From: an uncultured Campylobacter sp.
GTDB taxonomy: Bacteria; Campylobacterota; Campylobacteria; Campylobacterales; Campylobacteraceae
Direction: 5' to 3'
Assembly (NCBI RefSeq): GCF_938018035.1
Contig: NZ_CALIJF010000272.1
Coordinates: 1-12,191, forward strand
DNA: 12,191 nucleotides
A program made the position numbers and the translations under genes. The notes below the pieces were generated by a model that had not been told where the DNA came from, did no database searches, and saw nothing but the letters and a program-made list of their open reading frames with translations. This document shows, one piece after another, positions 6,632-12,191 of this stretch. Within the stretch, counting starts at the first letter, position 1; every line of letters starts with the position of its first letter.

Positions 6632-7436
6632 TTTAAGAATTTGGCAAAGCTGCGTAGATTTTCTGCGTTCTGCCAAGCTTCGCCAAATTTGCCGGGGTTT
6701 TCGCTCGTAGTTGCTTGGCAAATTTTATCTTTGCCTCGCGTCTTACGTAGGAATTTCGCTCTGCGCCGCTTTTGCTAAGAATTTTATCTGCAGCACGCTC
6801 GCCGCTTTTACAATTACTTTGCTATGCAACGTCGATTTCGCAAGAGCTTGGCCAGGACAATGCCGTTTCTGCTGGGATACCGCCCGCTTCGTGGGTTTAT
6901 AGAATTTTACTTAGTCACGTTGCCGCTGAGATAATTCCGCCCTGCCTTACTACTTCTATGGAAATTTTACCCCGCTTCGGCAAGCGCAATTAAAAATTTA
7001 CTTTGCCTTAATACGGCGGCGTTGAATTTTACCTTGCAGCGCGGTGACGCAGAATTATTTTTAAGCTATGCAAAATTCTACCGCAAAACCTTGCTATCCT
7101 TGCCTATCTGCGCAAAAGGATCGGCAAAATTTTGCCGCCTCGCGCGCTGCCGCACTAAATGCACGCAAGATGAAAATTTATCGAAGAACTTCAGCGCAGA
7201 ATTGCGCAAGGCTAAATTTTACCGCCGCGAAAAATTTCAACCACTCATAGCAAATGTCTGCGGCGCGATAAATTCCAAATTAGAGCTTCAAGCAGGCTTC
7301 GCTTCTTTCAAAATTTTAACTGCCTTGGTCGCCACAAAACTAGAAACTTACAAAATCGCTTTATGAAATTTCGCAGCATCGCGCGGTAAAATTTTAAAAT
7401 AAACGCCTGAGCGGCAAGGCAGAATTTAACGGAATT
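6632..7436. other. 0.8-kb gene-free spacer rich in AAATTT words
   Basis: No gene is supportable. The longest frame (7022-7366, TTG start, 114 codons) translates to repeated AKFYR-like strings that come from a recurring DNA word. Examples are GCAAAATTCTACCGC at 7070-7084, GCAAAATTTTGCCGC at 7124-7138 and GCTAAATTTTACCGC at 7211-7225, with relatives such as GAAATTTTACC near 6961. It lies between convergent genes (dapE and the alkyltransferase gene), where terminators are expected. The one strong structure, an inverted repeat at 6638-6689, is listed separately. Confidence 0.7.
6638..6689 (+). terminator. Strong inverted repeat just after dapE
   Basis: AATTTGGCAAAGCT (6638-6651) pairs with AGCTTCGCCAAATT (6676-6689) over 14 positions with a single A-C mismatch, around a 24-nt loop. 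It begins 7 nt after the dapE stop. There is no T-run directly after it, so it is not a classic intrinsic terminator; it could stabilise the mRNA 3' end or act with Rho. The structure is seen directly; its role is inference. Confidence 0.45.
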
Positions 7437-8000
7437 TTACTTGCCAAATTTGGCTAAGCTTTCTCTTTCGAAGTTTAGCAGCCACGCTTTGGTCGCTACG
7501 CCGCCCGCGCCGCTGTATCCGCCGAGCCCGCCCGCAGCTACGACGCGGTGGCACGGCACGATGATGGGGATTTTGTTTTTGCCGTTTGCGCTACCTACTG
7601 CGCGGCTTGCGCGCGGTCTGCCGATAGCCGCAGCTAGCTCGCCGTATGTCATGACCTCGCCGTAAGGGATCTCTAAAAGCGCGCTCCACACGGACTTTTG
7701 AAACTGCGTGCCATTTTGGCTCAGTTTAACGCTAAAGTTTTCAAGCTCGCCCCTAAAATAGGCGCTAAGCTCGTCGGTGCAAAGAGCCAAATTCTTTCTT
7801 AAATCGCTAAGCCTTAAATCGCGTCCTTTATCATCCACAGCACACACAAAGCCGAATTTAAGCTCTGCGTCGTGCTTTTTAAAGATCTCATCATTTGGCC
7901 CGCAGACAGAGCTTTTGACCCAGTCGATACTGCAGATCCCGATCTCGTCATCACAAATTTCAAGCATTCCAATAGGCGAATTAAAAAAGGCTTTTTGCAT
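7437..8000 (-). CDS. Methylated-DNA--protein-cysteine S-methyltransferase (Ogt/AGT type)
   Basis: A suicide DNA-repair protein that moves the alkyl group from O6-alkylguanine (or O4-alkylthymine) to its own cysteine. The active site is IPIIVPCHRVV with acceptor Cys150. The helix-turn-helix recognition part lies before it (about 98-140: FQKSVWSALLEIPYGEVMTYGELA), including the GRPRASRAVGSANGKN stretch with the family's arginine finger region. Residues 1-~95 form the variable N-terminal domain; it has no Ada-type DNA-binding domain, so it is a stand-alone Ogt-like protein of normal length (187). AAAGGATTGAG precedes the ATG. It is not closely linked to the upstream minus-strand gene (144-nt gap). 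The symbol ogt is likely but Ogt and AGT names overlap. Confidence 0.92.
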   Translation of the reverse strand: MQKAFFNSPIGMLEICDDEIGICSIDWVKSSVCGPNDEIFKKHDAELKFGFVCAVDDKGRDLRLSDLRKNLALCTDELSAYFRGELENFSVKLSQNGTQFQKSVWSALLEIPYGEVMTYGELAAAIGRPRASRAVGSANGKNKIPIIVPCHRVVAAGGLGGYSGAGGVATKAWLLNFERESLAKFGK

Positions 8001-8127
8001 CTCAATCCTTTCAAATTTTTACTGGTTTGATCAAAAAAATTTTAAAAAGCGCTTGTTGCGGTGCAAGCTAAAGCTCGAAAACGATGGAATTTCATGCGGT
8101 AACGCGAATTTTTTAAAATTTACACGC

Positions 8128-8145
8128 GAGGCGCCGCAAAGCCTC
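8128..8145 (-). terminator. Weak hairpin at the end of the RusA-like gene
   Basis: On the minus strand GAGGC (8145-8141), an 8-nt loop and GCCTC (8132-8128) form a 5-bp GC-rich stem that overlaps the last base of the stop codon, followed by GCGTGTAAATTTT. The T content after the stem is low, so it is only a candidate terminator. Confidence 0.25.
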
Positions 8146-10076
8146 TACTCAAACCGTACGATGTTTACTAAAACCCCGTCGAAAACGTCTTGCTTAAAAA
8201 GCTTGATCTCGCGCACGATATCTGCGTTATCATCGTCGATGACGCCGTTTTTAACGAGGCTGTCCTCGATGAGCTTAAATATAAAGGCGTGGTTGCTGAC
8301 GTCAGAGATACCGCTTTTAAAGCCCATTTCAAGGCGCACCGGCACGCCTATGTGCACGCCGCGCAGGTCCTTGGCGATGTAAAGATCAGCGATCGTGCGC
8401 ACCATCTTTTTCGCCATTTGGTAGCTCGCCGTGGACGACAAAATATCATTAAGACCGAAATTCTCCATCAAAAGCGGAATGCGAACGCGCGCCAAAACCC
8501 CTTCGCCCGGCTCGCTCGCACTCTTTTTCAAAAACGAAATTTTAATCCTATGCGCGATGCCTATGAAACGCGGCTTAAGCTCAATGAGCCTAGCTCTAGG
8601 CGCTTGCGGCAGCGAGATAGGACGCGAAGCGCTTGCAATAGGCAGAGCCTGCGGACGCTCTCTAAGGCTCGAGCGCTCTTTCGTAGGCGCTTTGCGCGCA
8701 GGTTTATCATAAAAATTTACTGGCTTGGCCGCAAAAGTTGATTCGCTCCCAAAAGCTGCAGACGCAGGCTCATCACCAAGCGCCCCCTTCGCCATAGAAG
8801 AAGCAAACGTAGAATTCTCACCCGTTAACTCAGGCTGCGCGGATTGCTCAAATTCGGGCACAAATTTATTTCCCGCTTGCGGCGGCAAATTTAAAGGATG
8901 TCGCTCTTGTGCGGAGCTTTTCTGTGCTAAATTTTGCTCGTCGGAATTTTCGGGCGCGTAATTTTGCCCTTTTGCCAAAAACGCGGAATTCTCACCAACG
9001 CAATTCTCATCTTGAGGCGTAAATTCCGAGGCATTTTCTAAGGCAAAATTTGCGGCGCGGCGGCCAGCGAAATTAGCGCTTTGCCCCTTGGAAAACTCGG
9101 AGCCTTGAGGCTTGCAATCATTTGCGCACTTTATATCAAGCGCAGAATTTGCGAAAGTGGAATTTTTTGATGCAGAGCTTTGCGCCGTAGAATTTTTACT
9201 TCGTAAGTCCGCGCCCTGCTCTGCTACAAACGAATTTTCAGCTGCAAAATTCTCCGCTTGCGCCATAAAATTAGAATTTTGCGCCCCAAATACGGAATCT
9301 TTCACGAGCGCAGAGCTTTGCGCGGAAATAAAATTTCGCGATGCAGGAATCAAGCTTTGCTCTTTGGCAGAATTCGCAGGCGCAGAGCTTTGCGGCATAA
9401 ATTTTTCACTCCTCGCATTTGCGCTCTCTTCGAAACTAGCGGCGAGCCCCACGCTCATATCATCCTGCGCAGCATCATTTTGCGAAATTAAATTCTCGCA
9501 CGCCGTATCCCACGCGGTATCTACGCAAAATTCCGCCCGAGCCGCACCATAAAATTCTGCTTGCGAAACATCTTGAAATTCTGCCTGCGAAGTAAAATCT
9601 TGCGCGTTATGAGCGCTGCGCGCAGAAAAATCTCGCTCGCCGCGCCTTGCATTTGTAGTATACGAAGTCTTTGCCAAGCTGTCGCCAGCCTCGGGCGAAA
9701 CTGCGCTTAAATCTCCTTCGCAAAAGCTACCAAAATCGCAGACGCCGTCAAACTCCGCATAACCATAACCATCCGCTGCGCGAAGACGATCTGCGCGGGC
9801 TTTCTTTTTGGGCGTAGAAGAGAGCGTGAGCCTGCCTGCAAGCTCGCGTCCGCCGGAGTTTAAAATCCCAAAAATTCTAGCTCTAAAGCGTTCGAACTGC
9901 TCGCCACTGAGCGAAATTTTGTCGTTTAGGCTCTGCACGCCGAAGTCTGCGGCGGTAAAATTTACGATCGCTCCGTCCCTACTCGCGACGCGCACGCGAC
10001 CTTTGACCGAGCCTTTTAGCTTAAAATCGCTGCCTGCGAGAATTTTTTTCATTAATTCCTTCGGATTGTAGGACAT
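8145..10076 (-). CDS. Long low-complexity protein with C-terminal RusA-like domain
   Basis: 643 residues from ATG 10076, which lies one base after the stop of the M23 gene (TAAAATG), suggesting coupling. An ATG at 10103 overlaps that gene by 26 nt; ATG 10052 (MKKILAG) has the best ribosome site (AAGGAATT). Residues 1-90 look folded (FKLKGSVKGRVRV, then a helix FERFRARIFGIL). Residues ~90-490 are low-complexity, rich in Ser, Ala, Asn, Gln, Glu and Phe, surely disordered. Residues ~495-643 look folded again, with GLNDIL near 541, then SDVSN (591-595) followed 18 residues on by VIDDDN. E. coli RusA has DLDN and LDDAQ at the same spacing, with three catalytic Asp; here the second is Ser, as in some phage relatives as I recall. 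RusA cuts Holliday junctions; activity here is inference. No phage genes are near. Confidence 0.7.
   Translation of the reverse strand: MSYNPKELMKKILAGSDFKLKGSVKGRVRVASRDGAIVNFTAADFGVQSLNDKISLSGEQFERFRARIFGILNSGGRELAGRLTLSSTPKKKARADRLRAADGYGYAEFDGVCDFGSFCEGDLSAVSPEAGDSLAKTSYTTNARRGERDFSARSAHNAQDFTSQAEFQDVSQAEFYGAARAEFCVDTAWDTACENLISQNDAAQDDMSVGLAASFEESANARSEKFMPQSSAPANSAKEQSLIPASRNFISAQSSALVKDSVFGAQNSNFMAQAENFAAENSFVAEQGADLRSKNSTAQSSASKNSTFANSALDIKCANDCKPQGSEFSKGQSANFAGRRAANFALENASEFTPQDENCVGENSAFLAKGQNYAPENSDEQNLAQKSSAQERHPLNLPPQAGNKFVPEFEQSAQPELTGENSTFASSMAKGALGDEPASAAFGSESTFAAKPVNFYDKPARKAPTKERSSLRERPQALPIASASRPISLPQAPRARLIELKPRFIGIAHRIKISFLKKSASEPGEGVLARVRIPLLMENFGLNDILSSTASYQMAKKMVRTIADLYIAKDLRGVHIGVPVRLEMGFKSGISDVSNHAFIFKLIEDSLVKNGVIDDDNADIVREIKLFKQDVFDGVLVNIVRFE
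8594..9809 (-). repeat. Low-complexity coding segment rich in GAATTY/AAATTY
   Basis: This codes the linker (about residues 90-494) of the long protein. Short words recur: ENS(A/T/F), KNST, AEF, QAEF, NSxF. At the DNA level they come from one hexamer family (GAATTC, GAATTT, AAATTC, AAATTT) read in different frames: ENS from GAG-AAT-TC, AEF from GCG-GAA-TTT, QNS from CAA-AAT-TC. I count about 22 such sites by eye between 8800 and 9600. Confidence 0.65.
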
Positions 10077-10077
10077 T

Positions 10078-10890
10078 TTAGCGCTCGCCAAAAACCACTT
10101 CATTAAATTTAGCGACGAAGCTTAGCGGATTGACGCTCACGCCGTTGATCGCGATGCCGAAGTGCAGATGTGGACCGCTAACTCTACCACTCTCGCCCGA
10201 AAGTGCTATTTCATCGCCTTTGCGAACGCGATCGCCAAGCGCCACTTTGATCTCGCTTAGATGATAGTACTGCGAATAGATACCACCGCCGTGATCGATC
10301 ACGACCGAACCACCGGCGTAGTAGCGGTCTTTGGCGATGACTACGACCCCGTCGTTGGCAGCGCGCACCGCAGTGCCTACCGCGGCACGATAATCGGTGC
10401 CGCTGTGATAGCTTTTAAGCTCGCCATTAAAGGTGCGGGCATTGCCGAATGCAGAGGTTATTTTGGAGTTTAAAGGCAGCTCAAACGGCGTGGAAAAAAG
10501 ATAGCGCGGCGTGGTAATCGCATAGATCGCGTTGGCTTCGTTGAGCTCTTTTTTGATACGCGCGGCGGCTTCTTTGGGCGGTTTAACCTTGCCCGGCGCG
10601 ACGCTTAGAGCCTCTTTTTTATACTCGCCCTTTTTCAAAGCGACGATCTGCTCGCGGATGCCGCTTTGATCTACTATCCGCAGCGCGAAATCTCCCTTAG
10701 CGCGGTAGTTCGCCGCCAAAACGGCGATTTTATCGCTAGAATTTGGCGCCTCGATAAGGGGGATTTTCTTTGAGCCAAAGCTCAACTCGGTCGTGTTTTT
10801 ATCTAATTTTAAGATAATAACGTCACCATTTACTATGTCTAAAGCGAAAATTTTGATCGCCAAAAGTGCAAAAATAGCTAGAAATTTCAT
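10078..10890 (-). CDS. Secreted M23-family metallo-endopeptidase (LytM/LasA type)
   Basis: A zinc endopeptidase that would cut peptide cross-links in peptidoglycan in the periplasm. Residues 1-17 form a short signal peptide (MKFLAIFALLAIKIFA). Residues 18-~125 are a non-catalytic domain. The peptidase domain spans ~135-262: zinc ligands His162 and Asp166 (HSGTD), and HLHFG with His241 and His243; His210 (YYHLS) is the likely catalytic partner. PLNSKITSAFG and GPHLHFG are family hallmarks, so the enzyme looks active. In Helicobacter and Campylobacter such proteins include cell-shape endopeptidases (Csd1-3, Pgp2/3), but I cannot tell which this is. GGAAAATTT precedes the ATG. The next gene starts one base after the stop. 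Divergent from the SYLF gene. Confidence 0.9.
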   Translation of the reverse strand: MKFLAIFALLAIKIFALDIVNGDVIILKLDKNTTELSFGSKKIPLIEAPNSSDKIAVLAANYRAKGDFALRIVDQSGIREQIVALKKGEYKKEALSVAPGKVKPPKEAAARIKKELNEANAIYAITTPRYLFSTPFELPLNSKITSAFGNARTFNGELKSYHSGTDYRAAVGTAVRAANDGVVVIAKDRYYAGGSVVIDHGGGIYSQYYHLSEIKVALGDRVRKGDEIALSGESGRVSGPHLHFGIAINGVSVNPLSFVAKFNEVVFGER

Positions 10891-10903
10891 AAATTTTCCA
10901 AAA

Positions 10904-10973
10904 TTCGTTATTTTTCATCAATTTTTTGTTAAAAATTAGCTAAAACAAATGAAATTGCTGTTATAATAACGAA
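10904..10973. promoter_or_regulatory. Inverted repeat spanning the divergent promoter region
   Basis: TTCGTTATT (10904-10912) is repeated as its exact reverse complement AATAACGAA (10965-10973), 52 nt apart. The right arm overlaps the -10 box of the SYLF gene and the left arm lies just upstream of the M23 gene start. It could be a two-site operator acting on both genes, or chance in AT-rich DNA. Confidence 0.3.
10959..10967 (+). promoter_or_regulatory. Extended -10 promoter of the SYLF gene
   Basis: TGTTATAAT is a perfect extended -10 element (TGnTATAAT), 28 nt before the ATG. There is no -35 box but the upstream DNA is T-rich in steps (ATTTTTTGTT), as in Campylobacter sigma-70 promoters. 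The TATAAT sits in a near-palindrome GTTATAATAAC. Confidence 0.7.
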
Positions 10974-10995
10974 AATTCAATTTTAAAAGGATTAA

Positions 10996-11814
10996 ATGAT
11001 GAAAAAGTTTTTGCTTCTAGCATCTGTTGCACTTTGCGGTCTTTTGCACGCGGACGTCGTGGCAAATCAAGAGGTTATAGCGGCGACTAACGTCGTTAGA
11101 TCTTTCGTAGCGGCTAATAACTTCGGCACCGATGAGCGCTATCTAACCAGCGCTAAAGCCGTCGCAATACTAACCGACGTAAAACGTTTAGCTGCGGGCG
11201 CATCGCTACAATACGGCGATGGAATTTTTAGCGTCAAAGGCGAGAACGGCGAGTGGAGTTCGCCGATTTTTATCAAATATAAAGGCTACGGCGTGGGCTT
11301 GCAAGCAGGCTACGAGACGAGCGACATCGTGATGATCTTCCATACTACGAAGTCATATCAAGACATTTTTACTGGCACAGACACCCTTGAGATCAATGTA
11401 GGTGCTGCAGCAGGCGGCGTAGGTAGAAGAACAGGCCGCGCAACCGATCTGCCTGATATTTCTGCATGGATGGTAAGCCCGGGCGAGCAAACAGGCGTCT
11501 ACCTAGGCGTATCGATTGACAACGGCAGAATCACTATCGACGATCAACTAACTAACGACTTCTATGAGAGAATTTACGACTACGAGGACATCTTAAATGA
11601 CTCTCCGCGCGCGAATAAATACGCAAAAAGATGGAAAGAAGTGATGAGGAAGTATTTTACAAACGGCGAGAAATACGGCGCTAGCAGCAGTGCGGCGATA
11701 CCTGTAAATCACGTGCAGAAAAAATATCCTGACGGTAAGCCGATCATCTCAAACCGCTCTCCTAGAACTCATGCTAAGGCTACGCGAAGCAAAAAGGCTA
11801 AAAAAGCAAAATAA
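10996..11814 (+). CDS. Secreted SYLF-domain (Ysc84-like) protein
   Basis: A 272-residue exported protein with a signal peptide (MMKKFLLLASVALCGLLHA, likely cut after Ala19). Residues ~28-200 match the SYLF/Ysc84 lipid-binding domain: a helical start, YLTSAKAVAILTDVKRLAAGAS (about 49-70), then a glycine-rich beta part with YGDGIFSVK, the W-SSPIFIKYKGYGVGLQAGYETSDIVMIF stretch (87-115) and VGAAAGGVGRR (135-145). Eukaryotic SYLF domains bind phosphoinositides; the bacterial role is unknown. The tail (~225-272) is rich in Lys, Arg and Ser and ends RSKKAKKAK, very basic. AAAAGGATTAA gives a good ribosome site; ATG 10999 is an alternative start. It appears monocistronic: own promoter, terminator 12 nt after the stop. 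Confidence 0.88.
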   Translation: MMKKFLLLASVALCGLLHADVVANQEVIAATNVVRSFVAANNFGTDERYLTSAKAVAILTDVKRLAAGASLQYGDGIFSVKGENGEWSSPIFIKYKGYGVGLQAGYETSDIVMIFHTTKSYQDIFTGTDTLEINVGAAAGGVGRRTGRATDLPDISAWMVSPGEQTGVYLGVSIDNGRITIDDQLTNDFYERIYDYEDILNDSPRANKYAKRWKEVMRKYFTNGEKYGASSSAAIPVNHVQKKYPDGKPIISNRSPRTHAKATRSKKAKKAK

Positions 11815-11825
11815 ATTATCGAGTT

Positions 11826-11853
11826 AAGCCCCGCTTATGGGGCTTCTTGTTTT
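11826..11853 (+). terminator. Intrinsic terminator after the SYLF gene
   Basis: AAGCCCC (11826-11832), loop GCTTAT, GGGGCTT (11839-11845) give a perfect 7-bp stem, followed by CTTGTTTT. It lies 12 nt after the stop codon. Confidence 0.85.
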
Positions 11854-12069
11854 GGACTTTGCGTTGAGTTTGCGCAAGAGCGCCTAGATGTGAAATCGAA
11901 GCGCATAGGTTATTTTAAAAAGATTTATTGGTTCTTTACTAAAGTATTTTATTTAATTTTTATGAGTTATTAGATATATAAAGACCGAATAAAATTTTAT
12001 GAAATTTAACGAAATTTTTATAAAATTTAATCAGTTTTTTATATTTTTATCACTACAATTATAGTTCTT
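11854..12069. other. AT-rich spacer before the tRNA gene
   Basis: No open frame of note. The A+T content rises sharply compared with the rest of the window, especially from 11930. It contains promoter-like words: TATATAA near 11975, and TACAAT at 12054-12059, which lies 11 nt before the tRNA 5' end and is the best candidate -10 box for it. Confidence 0.5.
12054..12059 (+). promoter_or_regulatory. Candidate -10 box of tRNA-Lys
   Basis: TACAAT, five of six to TATAAT, with T-rich DNA upstream (TTTTTTATATTTTTATCAC). A start near 12066 would give a leader of only a few bases for RNase P to remove. Confidence 0.4.
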
Positions 12070-12145
12070 GTCTCGTTAGCTCAGTTGGTAGAGCATCTGA
12101 CTCTTAATCAGGCGGCCGTAGGTTCGAATCCTACACGGGACACCA
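12070..12145 (+). tRNA. tRNA-Lys, anticodon CTT
   Basis: 76 nt including an encoded CCA (12143-12145). The acceptor arms GTCTCGT and ACGGGAC pair fully with one G-U. The D arm has TTAGCTCAGTTGGTAGAGC. The anticodon loop is CTCTTAA (12101-12107) with anticodon CTT at 12103-12105, read AAG (Lys). The T arm is GTAGG-TTCGAAT-CCTAC. All arms fold, and the body closely resembles E. coli tRNA-Lys apart from C34 in place of T34. Confidence 0.96.
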
Positions 12146-12191
12146 TCTATCAAATTTTCCCCCTATTTTTAGTTTTTTGATTTTTTTAAAA

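Noticed and set aside
7022..7366. 114-codon frame with TTG start
   Set aside because: Its AKFYR/AKFCR strings arise from a repeated DNA word; no good ribosome site and no protein-like features.
7437..8000. Ada-type bifunctional regulator
   Set aside because: Only the alkyltransferase part is present; the Ada zinc/AraC domains are missing.
8190..9552. Plus-strand frames inside the RusA-like gene (up to 183 codons)
   Set aside because: They are antisense shadows of the long minus-strand gene and show no family motifs.
12149..12187. Terminator after tRNA-Lys (ATCAAA ... TTTGAT then T-run)
   Set aside because: Six-base stem with a single GC pair and a 21-nt loop; too weak to call, though the T-run may help termination.

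Overview
The window looks like chromosomal DNA of a relatively GC-rich Campylobacter, possibly an oral species such as C. gracilis. This rests on the mobB-fbp-small Cys protein order, which I recall from C. jejuni (around Cj0841c-Cj0839c), on extended -10 promoters without a clear -35 box, and on the very frequent TTTAAAATTT / GAATTT words. The species name is inference. No phage, transposase, integrase, CRISPR or plasmid gene is visible.

Layout. 1-273 holds no convincing gene. 274-1762 (minus) is a two-gene operon: a lipoprotein, then a 318-residue protein of unknown function. It diverges from a plus-strand operon (1863-3419): mobB (molybdenum cofactor nucleotide attachment), fbp (gluconeogenic fructose-1,6-bisphosphatase) and a 69-residue four-cysteine protein. 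About 1.4 kb without a gene follows (3420-4840); it is largely built of four families of degenerate repeats. Next comes a LysE-type amino acid exporter closely followed by dapE (lysine/diaminopimelate synthesis). A second gene-free stretch of 0.8 kb (6632-7436) starts with a strong inverted repeat. On the minus strand lie an O6-alkylguanine-DNA alkyltransferase (7437-8000) and, in an apparent two-gene unit, a periplasmic M23 endopeptidase (10078-10890) and a long protein (8145-10076). That long protein joins a ~400-residue low-complexity linker to a C-terminal domain resembling the RusA Holliday-junction resolvase fold. A divergent promoter region leads to a secreted SYLF-domain protein (10996-11814) with a clear terminator, an AT-rich spacer and a tRNA-Lys(CUU).

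How the genes relate: most are core housekeeping functions (cofactor synthesis, gluconeogenesis, DAP/lysine and cell wall, alkylation repair). The unusual content is (1) the RusA-like protein with its linker, (2) the repeat-filled intergenic DNA, whose copies differ almost only by transitions, and (3) a strong excess of RAATTY hexamers in both the spacers and the linker. In C. jejuni RAATTY is the site methylated by CtsM and needed for efficient DNA uptake.
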